DNA of 64,000 bases. It comes from Torreya grandis. Lineage: Eukaryota; Streptophyta; Pinopsida; Cupressales; Taxaceae. The stretch spans positions 5,262,001 through 5,326,000 of the forward strand of contig JARHVA010000349.1 in assembly GCA_037957365.1 (NCBI GenBank). The letters run 5' to 3'. Positions 12,303 to 25,014 of the stretch are shown here, piece after piece. The notes under the pieces were generated by a model that searched no databases, was not told where the DNA came from, and was given only the letters and a program-made list of their open reading frames with translations. Both the position numbers and the translations under genes were made by a program. Within the stretch, counting starts at the first letter, position 1, and every line of letters starts with the position of its first letter.

Positions 12303-14869
12303 TACTCCCAAGGAGGGAGAAAAATTGAGCCTCCAAATTTCTTCCTTAATTTCCAATTGGTTATTTAAGGGTCCTTCACATTTAATTTGTTTTTAATCTT
12401 GATTATTTTCTCCTTATTTCTTTCTAAACTCTTGTCCTCTTCTTGGCTTTGTCTAGCCCCTTTTTGTCCATGCATCTTCCATTTCTATGAAATTGTTCTA
12501 ACTATTTTAGCTATGTATTTGATAGATCATACTTTATTATGGTGAGGATGAAAAGAACAAGAATTAATCATATCCATGGAGTATTAAAAAGGTGAAATAT
12601 CCATGATTAGAAATTTTAAATTAATCATTATCTTTCACAAATGAATAACTCACCTTGTTCACTTTGTCATACTCCATTTGCTTACTAACTATCTTGCTTA
12701 TTTGCATTTTTATTTGCACAACTTGTTGTGATTATATTTATTGATCCTTATATATCCTTTCATTGATATTTACTTGATATAAGTCATATTATTTCAGCCC
12801 CTTATATGTAATAAACATGTCCTCTAACATCCTCAACTCCTCTTACAACTTGAATGCATCTATTTCTTCAAAATCCTCATCTAACCTTAGTTCACATTGT
12901 TCTTCCTTGTCTTGGAAAACTTTTTATTTGTCTTCTCTTTGGACTCCTTAATTTCTGAGATTCACATAAACCTCATTATGTTTCTTACCATGCTTCTCAA
13001 ACACTCTTTTAGGTGCTTCTTTCTCAACTTGTCTTGCTACACACTCATTCATCAATGTCATTGTTTCCATGTACAATATATATTCACTCTTGGAGTCAAT
13101 TACAAATGAATCATCATAAAAAAAAATTGAAAACACATCTTTCAAACACTTATATTCATTTATTCTTTCTTTCTATTACATAAATGGTTGTAACTTCATA
13201 TCATTTTCTTGGTTTACTTGCTCTACCTCTCTTTTTTGCTTTGTAAGCTTTGTTATATTCTTCATGCTTACTTAGAGTACACTTTCAACTTGATAATTTT
13301 GTACTATTTTATTTATTTTATCACCCACTTGATTACCCTATACCTTCTTGGGCTACCACTTACTTCTCATTTCACCTCTTTCAAGCTTCATTCCTTTGTT
13401 CTCTACCATGCCAACTTGGTATAATTTTCAATTTGTTATTTAATTCCATATGTATGATTGTTTTCCACTTATACATTTTCCTTATTTGACATTTTATTTG
13501 AGGTTGTCCTCTTCCTTCTCTTTACCTGATTATTTAAACCACTTAGGCCATACATATCCATGCCCTTATTCTCTTCTTAAGGGCTGCAATTTTTCATTCG
13601 TTTTCTCAACCTAAATATTATCCTTTTCTTATTCATATAGTCAATAAAAATCAATGTTTAGAAATTCATTTACCTCCAATGGTAACTATTGAAAGTTTAT
13701 ATCTTCATTCATGTGTTCATGGGTGACCTTCATGTTTTCTTTGTGTACCATTTCTTTGGTTTCACCTACTATACATGGAAATGCATCATAGAACTTCTCT
13801 TTCTCTTGAATTTCATCATGTGGAATATCTTCAATCTCCATCATATTGTCTTCTTTAAGAGGTTATTTTACTTTATCATCCTTTTGCCACTTGATGGGTG
13901 TTATTTTTGGCTAATACTTCATTTACTTTGAGGCCTCATGATTGGCCTTCATCAATTTTGTCTTCATATCTATAAACACAAACTCAAAAACAATGTTATC
14001 ATATAAAATGAGAGGCCACATAGTCTCTTTTAATGTCCTTGGCATAGAAATTATCCATATCTTCTTGTTTTCATCTTCATGTTATCTTCTTGGAACTTTT
14101 ATCTTATTATTTTAATATTCAATGAGAACCCTCTTCTCAATCTCTCTATCTTGTTTCTCACTTGGAAACATATCTCTTCTCATGCCTCTTTGGGCTTCTC
14201 TATTTTTCTTATTTTCCCTCTTCATGACACTCTTCTTGTGCCTTTTTTCTTTCAAAAATGACTCTAGTGGCCACTTTAATTTCCTTCTCATATTCCATCA
14301 AATCCATTAGATTTATTATTCTTTTATGAGATTCATCATGATCTCTATCCTCTATATAACTTGCCCCAATTTTCTTATTATGTCTTCCACTTCCCTCTCT
14401 ATATCCATCTTATCCATTCCTCTTTATTTTCTAGGCCTATCTAAACCTTTGTCTTAGCAAGTCTATCAATCTTGCCTTTTAGACCTCTCTTGGGCCTTTC
14501 CTCTTCTTTGATTCCTCTGTTTAAGATCTCTTATTAACTCCCTTGACTCTCTTTTGGAGTCTTTACTTCATCTCTTGTCTCTTGTCTCTTGGAGTTTCAA
14601 TGCTCTCTTTTCTTATCTCTCTTTTCTTGTCTTCTCTTTTCTAGCTTCTTATCCTTCTCAAAGGACTTTGGGGATTTATCTCTTATCTTTATCAATCTTA
14701 TCCTCCTCTATGATAATCTCAATATATCATACCTACAACCTTCTTCTCCCTTAATACCTTTCAAGGTGTCATCTCTCATGCATATCTCATATCATTGCAT
14801 TCAACTCAAATCAGAAAGTTGTAAAGAAATTTTAAAAAATACCCAATCTTACCTTTATTTGATACCAAA
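12303..14869 (-). other. Interior of the LARD-like element: pyrimidine-rich, pol-less
   Basis: No polymerase, integrase or protease motif is present. The plus strand is strongly T+C rich from about 12350 to 14800, so the minus strand reads as highly charged Lys/Arg/Glu peptide (for example KSFEKDKKLEKRRQEKRDKK near 14600-14680), broken by stops. The longest clean minus frame is 12948-13145 (65 codons, containing ARQVEKEAPKRVFEKHGKK). Hydrophobic plus-strand frames here are shadows of the T-rich composition. The charged peptide could be the relic of a gag-like coiled coil, or only a by-product of purine-rich RNA. Confidence 0.6.
14855..14866 (-). other. Primer binding site of the LARD-like element
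   Basis: On the minus strand this reads TGGTATCAAATA, 3 nt from the end of the 5' LTR (right copy). The first eight bases equal the plant initiator-Met tRNA primer site TGGTATCAGAGC; the rest has drifted. Confidence 0.65.
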
Positions 14870-17649
14870 TGATTTAGAGGCATGGGGATAAGTCTCTATA
14901 AACATCACTATCTAGTTCTTAATCCAAACTGGTCACATGCACTTGGTGGATTTTATCTGCAAGATTTCAATCTCACTAGCTTGATCATTGTGCTTATTAG
15001 ATTTTTTCTTGAATCCCTATTTTTTTTTATATGAAAAAAATTCCTTGATGAAATTTAGTTATATTTAAATAGTCGCATTCATTGTCTATCATTTTTTATT
15101 CATTCCCATCTCAATCTTTTTATTGTGCTTTCTTAGGCAACAACCTCTAGGTCTCAAGTGTAAATTCTTGTTATAGTATTCAATAGTTATTTATATTATC
15201 TTGTATAGTCTTACATAATCATATTACAACTATGTTAACATCTTCTAACCCCTGGTTCACACCTTACATTGTCTCTTTAAGGCTTGTAGCCTCTCTTTTT
15301 TTGGCATTTCTCCTTGTTGGGAGAAACTAACAAACCTTATCAAGAAAATTATTACATATTAAATGACCCTTTTATTCCATACAACTCATACCTTTCCATT
15401 TTTTCATAACTCCTAAGACACAAGGTACTTTCTTCTTTAAGCCACTCCTCAATTAGCCCTTCAAATTAATAAACATCATAGGTTTGGGAAATATACGAAC
15501 ACAAAATTAAAAATATTTATATTTTTGGAATTTTTTTTGGATAATTTATCTTATCCAATTGTTATTTCAATCTAACTCTCAAAGTACACCCCTTTTCCTT
15601 CTTTAGCCTATCACCAAGTAGGTTTTCATGCCCTTAAATACAACACAAAACACCAAAATCCATTTTGTAGAGACTGTACAGGTCATAAAATGATTTAATA
15701 TCTTATTAAATATAATAACCATCATAAATAAAAAAATTATGTTTCAAACTCAATTTATGCACTAAATCCTAATACTAGGGTTGCACTAGCCTATACAAAC
15801 CTGAGAGGCTTGAAAATTCATTATATTGAGTTATAGAGGGATTAAAAGGATCAAATTACCTTCCTTGGGACTTATTGTAAGTCTTAAATATTTTAATTTT
15901 GGTTTCAAACCTTATTTAATCCACTAAACTCTTAGAAACAATAATTTATAGTGGACTGTGTTTACTTTCTATAGACTATGTAGGGTTTTCATCAATCTTT
16001 CCACCTTTTCAACTATTACAGTCTCACCTTAACCTTCCTTTATGTTCATCCCAAAATTATTAATTATATTCCTTGAACATTCAAATGTCAATTCACCTTC
16101 CCATGGTTAGTTACTCTTCCTTCATACCTTACTTGAGAAAACAATTCTTAACTGTGTAAAATTATAACAAGAATGCAGGGTTCTTGTCTTAATAATAAGT
16201 CACCAACATACTTATAGGGTTTAAATTTATGTCTAAAACATTCAAATATAAATTTTATTATGAAATCATTTGTCACCACTTCCACTTTTAACTATTCATG
16301 TGTAACTTAACAAGGGTCATTTAAGACAGGGATTTTCAATGTACTAAGAAATAGGGGTACCAACTATAAAGATCACATAATATTTGAGAAATTAGATTTT
16401 ATCAAACAAATCATGTTTTGATACCTAATTAATTACTTCTCAATAATATATTTGTAACAAGACATCAATCCATCCACACAATCTAAAGCAAGGGATACCA
16501 ATTTGTATGCATAGAGTTTATTTTAAAATAGAGTCTACCTTCCTTAACTAATTAAACACATTATAGCACCATCATACATTAAAAAAAATATAATAAACAA
16601 CCCTCTTAAACATGTATTTGAAATTAGACCACCAATTCCAATATACCATCTTCTCAACCTCAATAAACAACAAATTAGCTTTCATAATCTTACCATGATA
16701 TGAATGCACACAAAATCTTGAATAGGTGATTTCACTAGAGATCTCCATTTGTATATGGTTTCATCACTTCCTAAAGGGTCTATTAAATTACAACATACTC
16801 ATAGATATGTATCATAATTAATTTCATCTTAACTCACTTATAGAGAAAGACTCAATACCTTTCCTTTTAACGTTATAACCTATAACCACTCTTTAATTAT
16901 CACCATCCACCAACTAACCACCAACAACTTTAAGAGATAACTTAAAGACTAGGGTCTCAAGGAACTTATAGATATAATTTAATATTCAAACTCAACCAGT
17001 GCTTGTTCAATAATGTAGACAAACAAACAAAATTCCTTTCTCATTCATAGGGAATATCAAAATCATTACATAATTGATCTAATACATAATTTTATCATCT
17101 TCCTTGAGGAGTTTCATATAAATTATCATTATCAGACTCTCCTCTCTCTTATTTGAGACCTCTCTATCCTCTCACACACACACAAAAAATACATACCACT
17201 TTTGATAGTCACCAACTTCTATGTTGGTTATCAAAACTAGTTACAAAGCTACCTCTTTAATTATCAACCCAACACATGGGTGAGGGTGACCATTCCAAAA
17301 ACATGAATTCCACATTTTGAATTAACATATAAGACTTATATTGAGCCTTTACATTACTTCCTTATAATCTTAAACCCAAGTTGACTCATCTAAATGTTAC
17401 AAACATGCAAATGGCCCTTCTAGGTTCATTTTGAATATTTGAATTTTTTAAATTCTTGGTTTTGGAGGGAAAACTCCAAACACCCTCAAACTAAATCCTA
17501 TGATTCTGATGGACTCCAAATTTCCTCGAACACATGTAAAAAAACTTAAAAGGTCCCTTTACTCACATTACATTCAAACTTGACCCAATTTTGACCACTA
17601 AAGACTAAGACATAAAATTGGCTTATTTTTTCTTGATGCTCTTGCATCA
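14870..17649 (-). repeat. 5' LTR of the LARD-like element
   Basis: 2780 bp, partner of 9506-12302, adjoining the primer site on its left. It ends at CATCA followed by the target duplication at 17650-17654. Confidence 0.9.
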
Positions 17650-17654
17650 AATCA
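17650..17654. repeat. Target site duplication AATCA (right)
   Basis: An exact copy of 9501-9505. The flanking D sequence resumes immediately after it. Confidence 0.85.
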
Positions 17655-18479
17655 TGATATGACATGGGGGGTTTAAATGAAACAAGGTTGAAAAAGATTC
17701 AATATTCTACCAAAGTTATTAGACATGTGTATCATTGACCACATCACCATTACTTGAAGTGCTATTTTCTAAGTCAGTATATGGTTTGTGAATGTCGATA
17801 AATTTGATGACGCTTTTTTCCTTGTGTGTATTTTTTCTCATTACTTATTCACAACATCAAATGCAATTATCAAGACTATTATTTTGATATCTTGAAATAT
17901 GTCCTTGGATAAAGTTACTTTAAAACCTCCTTCTCATGGTGAATATGCTTGAACCAAAAGTACTTATACTAACATACTATAGATAAATAAAATACTCTAC
18001 TTACTTAATCATACTCATAGTCCTTGTTATTTTCCTACCACCTAATTTTAAACAAAGAATATATGCATGAGTTAGTATTTAGAAATGTGTACAAATTAAT
18101 ATATCAATTATTTTATTTCTTGGACAAATTGGTCAAAAATTGATCAATTTTGTTATTTTTTTGTTCTATCATTTTTTTCTTTTTCCCTTGACTAGTCATT
18201 ACTAGTTTTCAAGTCAAGGCTTTTTCTTCAATGCAGATGAGTCTATGAGCTCGTTTTATTTATCAACATTTTCAATAGCATCCTAAAAAGGATTTTCACT
18301 ATTGAATTTTTTCTCTATTTTTTATTTGTATTTTTTATTTTTTATATATTTTTATTTTTAGAAAAATAAAACAAGGGAGTGGTCTCCTTCTGTTTACAAA
18401 ATATACCATCATGGAGTTGTTGTCAAGGAAGAACCAAGTTATTCCATGAAAACAACTTCATTCTTGATATTTCGAACAA

Positions 18480-19245
18480 AATCCTCCTTGTTGATAGGCT
18501 TATCGTATAATTTGAGTTTATGTCCATTGACCAACAAAGTCTTCTGATTCCCATCTATTGGTAGTAATTGTACTAATCCATTCTCAAATACTTTTCTATT
18601 TTATATGGTCGTAGTCATCTTATTCTCGACTTTCCTTTGAATTTATAAAACTTGGAGTAAAATAAGAGTGACCAATCCCCTTATTTAAATCTTATTTTTT
18701 TGATTTGGGAATCCATATTTTTCTCTAGTACTACAACATTTCTTTTTGCTGTAAAGATTTTGTCCTCATCTAAACAAGCTCATTTAGTTAGAGAATTATA
18801 TCTTGATGTGCCTTATCCAAATAAATTCCTACTTCCATTATTGTTTTCAGATTTTTTAATTTAATTTTAATGGAAAGTAGAGATTTCTTACCATATCCTA
18901 GTTCATAATGTGAAAATCTAGTGGTTGTCTTCCTAGTAGTGTTGTAGACCCATACTACTTCTGGTACTTTGGCTACCCAATATTTTATATTATTGATGAC
19001 TATATTGGTTATAATTTTCTATATATACATATTGGTAACTTCTAATTGACCATTTTATTATGGATGATAAGGGGAGGATTTCCTATGGTTGACTTGATAG
19101 ACTTTCAAAAAAAATTGATCATATTATAAATGAATTGTGGTCATTTTGTTATCAATTTTTAGAGTTTTTTCAATAGTTTAATCAATGAAAATTTGAGTAA
19201 AATTAGTTAGTTGGCTATATTGATATACTCCCTTACCCAATGGAT
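18480..19245 (-). pseudogene. Element D integrase remnant (end of catalytic core and C-terminal domain)
   Basis: The minus strand gives gypsy integrase phrases in order: SSPYHPQ.NGQLEVTN near 19030-19090 (core: SSPYHPQANGQVEVTN), VPEVVWVYNTTRKTTTRFSHYELGYGK near 18930-18980 in pieces, then GDWSLLFYSKFYKFKGKSR near 18640-18700, and LVNGHKLKLYDKPINKEDFV near 18480-18540. The DDE core before SPYHPQ is incomplete, and no HHCC zinc region is found upstream. The sequence is cut near 19245 by the block that also cuts the RT at about 23510, so RNase H and the first half of integrase are missing. Several frame changes and stops make it non-functional. Confidence 0.75.
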
Positions 19246-20655
19246 ATACGAGGCATAAGTCTTTTGGCTAGTAGGCTAGCCAACCCCACAGAGTCACCAA
19301 GATTTTGACCATTTTTGGCCTTTTAAGACCAATGGTAAACACCCATAACTTAAAAATTTGACTCTTAAGGTATATAACCTCCTAAACCATAATAATGAGA
19401 TCATCAAGTTGTATTTAAGATGCAAGAACACTCATTGGCAAGCTTAGAGGCCAAGAAGACTAAGGTGTAGGGTAAATCATCTATGTCAGGTCAAATGGAA
19501 ACCAATGGGAAAGTAAATATTTATTTTGATAGTGAATCATGATTAATATTATGATATAATGACATTAGAGACTCCACTAATCCCTCAAGGAAGAAATTTT
19601 GTGTTTTGACCCCCTAAACCATGCATTTTCTCAAGCTTAGTGCCAAAGCTACTTCAAGGTTTTCATATGAACACAAGGTTTCAAGGTATAAAATTTGTCA
19701 TGTAACATCATGGTATCTCACCAAAGGTTAATAAAATGTTTCCCAAGTTTTTCCATACATGTAAAGGATAAAAAATCCATTTTTTTGTTTTCTAGGCCTA
19801 GAGAGCTAAGAGAGGCCTAGAGTTCTAGAAGAGAAGGGGGTTAAATTATTAATTTAATTGACATTTATGACCTTAAATTTGGATGATATTTTTTTTAATG
19901 TGTGAGATACATAAACCTTTCTCAATTTCCCTAGTTCACCCTTAAAACTCAAGAACCGTCGTCAAATCAAAAATAGGGCAACAAGTTGGCACTTTTTTGT
20001 TTGAGAGATTGGTAATGTTTTTAAGATTTTTCCAAAATCTCCTAGGTTTTCCCCATATACCTATCCAATTTATCCAAAAATAGATCTAGGTGAGGCCTAT
20101 AACTCATTTTATCTTGCCTAATCTAAAACAGGGTCTCAAAAAGAGCTTGAGAGAGCTAATATGGAGCTTTAAGAAGAAAATGGATGTTTTGGGTGAATGA
20201 TGCATTTGGAAACATTTTTATATGCATTAAAATATTTAATATACCTCAAAATGTCCATGGTATGGTAAAATATTTATATAAAGTGATCGAGAGAGAGGAA
20301 AACCAAGTTTTCACATCTCCATTAATGGAGTCTATGCTCAAAACCAGGCCTAAAAGTGAAGGTTTTAGGGGTCAAATGGGAAATTTATGGGATTAGATGT
20401 GATAAATAGTATACATAATATATATTATAATTATTTAAACATTTTTATCAATCCAATAGAGGCTCATTTTAGCCTAATTTATCATAAAGACACATCTAGA
20501 CCTACTAGGCCTAGAAGGTGGCATACCTTCTCACACTATTTCAAGGAGATCCAAAGTGATCCAAGGGATTAAATTAGTATTTATGGAAGTTTATGCCAAA
20601 AATAAAGAGTATTTATAAGTTATAGGGAATTTTCAATCCCCAAGGCATGTAGAGA

Positions 20656-20951
20656 AGGTCTAAAACCATTGTAAGATGAAGAAATTGGTGTTTTTAGAAC
20701 ACCTATAGGTGGTTTCAAGTTCTCAAATTTAGTACATGTGATCGTCATGAGAGAGGAGGTATAAAACCATTGTAATATTAATAAATTGGTTTTTTTATCA
20801 CCTATAGGTTATTTAAATTTCTCAAATTTGGTACATGTGATCATCATGAGAGAAGAGGTCTACAACCATTGTAAGATGAAGAAATTGGTGTTTTTGGAGC
20901 ATCTACAGGTGGTTTCAAGTTCTCAAATTTGGTACATGTGATCATCATGAG
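20656..20951. repeat. Three tandem ~100-bp repeats
   Basis: Units start at 20656, 20757 and 20856, each with AGGTCTAAAACCATTGTAAG (or a variant), then AATTGGTGTTTTT, CACCTATAGGTGG, and GTACATGTGATCATCATGAG at the end. Copies 1 and 3 are closest to each other; copy 2 has drifted most. Confidence 0.9.
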
Positions 20952-22440
20952 TTTATATAAATATTAATAATCCTAGTGAGTAAAATACAATAGGTAAAAA
21001 ACTTTTTTTTGTATCAAACTTCATGTAGTCATAATCAGTCATATACGGAAGCAACCCACTAGTTAATTTGGAGAAAAATTCATCTACAAGTCTCTATAGG
21101 CAAGATCAAATGATGAAAATTGGTATGAATGATGTTCATGATTGTTTATAATCATCCATAATATTATTTTGACCACATAAATAGTTTAATTATCCATTTA
21201 TTTATCATGTCCATGTGCTTATCTATTGACAACCACCATTGGAGCTCGGAAGGTTTTTGAAAGGTCAAGGTATGACAAAAGTTTTTTGAATTTTTGGGAG
21301 TGTTTTAAGTTATTTAAAAGATATTATATGTATTAATTTAACTTATTATAATGTCCACACTCCTGGTTTCATACAAGGATGCCCTTTAGGGTTAGATAAA
21401 ACATGAAAAACACAAGCCTATGTGCATAGGTCTAAATCTTTTGCTTGTTTCAAAGTTTTCTTGAAGTATAATATGATTGATAGAGTTTTTTAAGGTATTA
21501 AAGGGTGTTTTAAATTATATGAAGACAATTGAGAAGTATTATTGGTCCCCTAAGGAAAAATTCAAACTTTTCAAGTCTTGACACTTAGTTTGAGCCCCAC
21601 TTCAAATTCTCATATCTTTCACTAAATAATGAGTTTGGAAAAATGATTTTAATATGTTTTTATTACCCTTATTTAATATGAAATCTTTTTTTATTGAGTT
21701 TGGTTATTGTCCTGAGGTTTATGAACAATTGTTAAGACTGAAAAGTGCTTAAAAGTCCCTTCCAAACCCTCTCTAGTGGATCAATTGGCTCTAAGCTTAT
21801 TCAAATGAATTATTATTCCCTAATTTCTCATTGAATAAATATTAAATAATTAAATATATCCTCTAAGCATCTGTCTGGTCTATTTGGAGAGAGATTTTGG
21901 TATCTATGGGTTATTTTGAGGCTCTTTTTGGCTATTTTTTCAAGATTCTCAAGGGTGTTCCAAAGGAAAAGATGTTTAAATGATTTTAAAAGGTTATCCT
22001 ATCCCTAAAATTTCATAAAATTGTCTTATATGAGTTTATTAAATCCATCATGGCATGTTATAACTCAAAAATTCAAGTTTTAGGCCTCTAAAAAAAATTG
22101 TAGGTTTGGCCTTGATTAATGGAGCCTTGAGAAACATTGTATGTGTATTAGTGGCCATGGAATGACCCAAATAGATAATAAGACCTAATAAAAATTCATA
22201 TTAAATACTTTTGAGACTCCAACAATCTACTATCTCATAGGCAAGCTTCAAGATGAAGACTCTCATGGTGGCCTAGGCTCTCAAGGGGTCTCTAATGGTG
22301 GAGTGCAAAATAAAGGAAATATTTGTAGGTATAATGATGTAAAAAGGAGGAAAATGGATCCATTTCATCATGAAATTAGACTCAATTCACTTTATGGTCT
22401 CCCAAGAAAAATATGGTATCTTCACTAACCACTAGTGGTC

Positions 22441-22530
22441 AAGGGTGACTTCTAGAAGATGCTAGTGGTCAAGGGTGATTTTTAAAAGATGTTAATGCTC
22501 AAGGGTGACTTCTAAAAGATGTTAATGGTT
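22441..22530. repeat. Three tandem 30-bp repeats
   Basis: The unit begins AAGGGTGACTTCTAGAAGAT and ends with TTAATGGTC or similar. Copies are at 22441-22470, 22471-22500 and 22501-22530, with a few substitutions each. Confidence 0.9.
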
Positions 22531-22727
22531 AAGTATGGAATTATATTCAAGTGAGGATAGTTGAGAGGATTTATATATATCTCATATATGATTTAATACT
22601 TTTTTCCAAGTGATGAGAGAATAACATCATTAAGTCAACTTGAAATTAGAACATAAAGTGCTCTAATGTGAAAACTTAAGCCTTTTCAAGCCTTTTGAAG
22701 TAAAAGGGTGCAAGTGAAATCCAAATG

Positions 22728-22745
22728 GAGGAGATATATAATGGG
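22728..22745 (+). promoter_or_regulatory. Possible TATA box in block E
   Basis: GAGATATATAATGGGAAG stands out in a less AT-rich context and would suit an LTR promoter reading to the right. It is weak evidence alone. Confidence 0.3.
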
Positions 22746-23505
22746 AAGAGGATCCCAATCTCACCTCCCACATTGGGATGAGTAGTGTGAACACTTTTAA
22801 GTGGATTCAAATCTTTTTGGAACCCTTCTACCCCTCTCCTTTTCTTTTTTTCTATTTAAGACCTCTCATTTCTTGTTAAGAGGTATGCTTCATGCTTTGG
22901 AAAGGGGAAAATATACCAAATTTATTAATGATATATCCTATTTAAGTGAATATTATTTATTACCTTATACTATGATTGCATCTTTGTGTGTATTATGGTT
23001 TATTTGATGAGGATCATGTGGTGGGAGTTCTCCCCTTAATTTTTATCCTCTCCCTTCACCTTTGTGCATGATAGATTTTATTTTGTAGGTTTTGAGTCAT
23101 GTTTATTATTAATATGTCTGATGTATGATGTAAATGAGTCCATTATTTCATATTATAACCCATTTCTATAAGTTTTTTGAATAATTACTTATGCAAACTT
23201 AGCTAGTGTTAGGGTTGTGTGAGTGGTAGGTCTTTTGGCTTCAGTTGTGTGTGTTTTAGTGAAGTTAGAGTATCATTATATGGTTTATCACCTTTATTTA
23301 TGTTTTTTGTTTCTTAATTTACCCCTTATAAACCCTTTTCCAGCTCATATAATTAGCTTACTAAGATCTTAACTGGTAAACCTAGGGAGTTGGCCCATAA
23401 CCCAGAGGTTCAACCCCACAATAGGACACCCACAACTTGGGGTTGTTCTCATTTTGTATCTAATTTTGAGAGAGCCTAAATAAAAATCTCCAAGGGTGAA
23501 AATTA

Positions 23506-24260
23506 ATTATAAAATAGGATCCACTTGGATGCATTTGGTAGATATGTGGTGTTCAATTACTATGCCTCGATACATCATTAGGCATTTCTCATGACTTAGT
23601 GATAGTTGGTTTTCTTCACATCTAGTTAGGACCTTATCAAGATTGTGTAAGGATTCATCAAATGTATCTCTATGAGAAATTAATTCATCCATGTAAGCCT
23701 CTAGATAGTAATTAGTCAAATAAGAGAATATGACCCATACTTTTTATTGAAAATTAGTTAGAGCATTACAAAGGCCAAATGGTAAGACTCTATAGGAAAA
23801 TGTTCCCCATGGGAAAGTGAAAATGGATTTTTATTGATCCTCAGTAGCCACTATTATTTTATTGATCCACTAAATTTGTCTAATAAAGAAAATTAATTTT
23901 TTCCCTACCAAATTAACAAGCAGCTAATCAATAAAAGGAAGAGGGAAATAATATCTCATAGTGTCTTTGTTTAGATCTCAGTAGTCTACACACACTCTCC
24001 ATTTTACATTTTTATTAGGTAAAATTACCAATGGATAAACCCATTATTTATCTAATATGGGATAAATGAATCCCACATCCAAAAAATTCTCAATCTCAGT
24101 CTTTACTATATCCCTTAATGTGAGATTTATTTGTCTTTGTAGTTGTATAACTAGTTTGTTGTGACTTGTGTAAATGTGATCGGTAAAAACACAATTATTA
24201 ATTCCTCTCATGTCTTTCTAATCCCAAGAAAAATATTTGTTATGTTTTTCTAGGACATCA
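23506..24260 (-). pseudogene. Element D reverse transcriptase
   Basis: The minus strand reads as a plant Ty3/gypsy RT from about 24260 down: KYFSWD near 24230, FLDVGFIYPI, WRVCVDYRDLNKDTMRYYF near 23950-24010, FPWGTFSYRVLPFGLCNAL near 23770-23830, then a clean 70-codon frame (23507-23719) with EAYMDELISH at the catalytic site and LTRCEENQLSLSHEKCLMM. Gypsy RT has YMDD or FMDD; the second Asp is Glu here. The subfamily style (DLNKDT, GIVIEHHIS, VDP) is that of Athila/Tat-type elements. It ends abruptly after VDP at about 23510, at the edge of block E. Frameshifts and stops show it is dead. Confidence 0.85.
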
Positions 24261-24593
24261 AAAACTTTTATTTTTTGATCATGGGTTCACTAGTTATTTA
24301 TGTTTAATGTTTTTCTTGGTAATACCATAACTTGTTTAGTGTTAGGATGGATAGATTTCATTTATTTGAATTAACTCATCAAGGAGTTAAGAAGAACTAG
24401 ATGGGGTAATAAAAAATGAAATTTATTTACATTTTTCACAATTCCATCTCTTATAAGAATGATTTTGGCTAATGGATAATAAAATGCAGTTAGAAAATTA
24501 ATTTGTATGTCTTCTTCCCAATTCTAAATACTTCCTTTCAATGTTTTGTGGTCATATATTAAATGGGTAAGGGGAGAATTATTCCCAAATAAT

Positions 24594-24761
24594 GAGTCCA
24601 TAGAAAAAAGTCTAGTTGAGTCCATAGTATATGGACTTGTAGATTTTATAGCTAACAATCTAATGGAGTTCATAGCTAATAGACTGGTAGAGTCTAGAGC
24701 TGATAGACTATCAGAGTCCATAGCTGACAAATTGGTAGATTCCATAGCTAGGCTCATAATT
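24594..24761 (-). repeat. 24-bp tandem repeat encoding an 8-residue motif
   Basis: Seven consecutive 24-bp units (starts at 24594, 24618, 24642, 24666, 24690, 24714 and 24738), typically GAGTCCATAGCTGATAGACT. Read on the minus strand in the open frame 24524-24811, each unit gives eight residues around MDSTxL (AMDSDSLS, ALDSTSLL, AMNSIRLL). The array sits between protease and RT of D, keeps frame and is Ser-rich. Confidence 0.85.
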
Positions 24762-25014
24762 CTAGTGGCCTCTTCTAAATCTAATGCTAACTCATCATTT
24801 AACTCTTCCATGTGTCTTTATACTATAATCATGGCTAGGGATGAAATGCTATTCTTGTTTCTTTCTAGTTCATCCACCCATAGCTTTTTAGTGTAATCTA
24901 ATGAGGGTTTTGCAAGGGGTATAAAGATATTCATTTTCATTTTAGACCATTTGAAATAGTCATATCCCATGACTTGTAATCTATTAATGCTACTATGGTA
25001 TCCATCTAGGGTCT

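Larger units (their letters stand above)
9506..17649 (-). mobile_element. Non-autonomous LTR element with 2.8-kb LTRs (LARD-like)
   Basis: Two long direct repeats (9506-12302 and 14870-17649) enclose 2567 bp. Both begin TGAT and end TATCA or CATCA, and the whole is flanked by AATCA on each side, so the ends are well defined. On the minus strand, TGGTATCAAATA follows the right LTR by 3 nt; its first eight bases match the initiator-Met primer site of plant LTR elements. That sets the orientation as minus. The interior has no RT, integrase or protease phrase, only pyrimidine-rich DNA. Long LTRs and a non-coding interior are the hallmarks of large retrotransposon derivatives. LTR identity is roughly 88-90% by eye. 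It sits inside D, between the integrase and the 3' ORF region. Confidence 0.85.
19246..23505. mobile_element. Block E: ~4.2 kb unresolved insertion within D (possible solo LTR)
   Basis: This block separates D's RT from its integrase and has no recognisable coding. It carries two tandem repeats (20656-20951 and 22441-22530) and a TATATAA-type box near 22735. The composition resembles a long plant LTR, and no second copy occurs in the window. I could not find matching target duplications or clear TG/CA ends, and D has lost RNase H and half of integrase here. Either the insertion came with a deletion, or two events are merged. Junctions are estimated from where the D protein phrases stop. Confidence 0.4.

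Noticed and set aside
12897..14891. Run of hydrophobic plus-strand frames resembling membrane proteins
   Set aside because: They arise from T-rich composition; the element there reads on the minus strand and the frames overlap each other without a shared pattern.
20184..20572. Two adjacent plus-strand frames (20184-20396, 20387-20572) considered as a small gene
   Set aside because: No recognisable domain, no codon pattern, and they sit in block E next to tandem repeats; chance frames are more likely.
22801..23007. 68-codon frame following a TATA-like box in block E
   Set aside because: Hydrophobic low-complexity peptide without homology that I recognise; probably LTR sequence.
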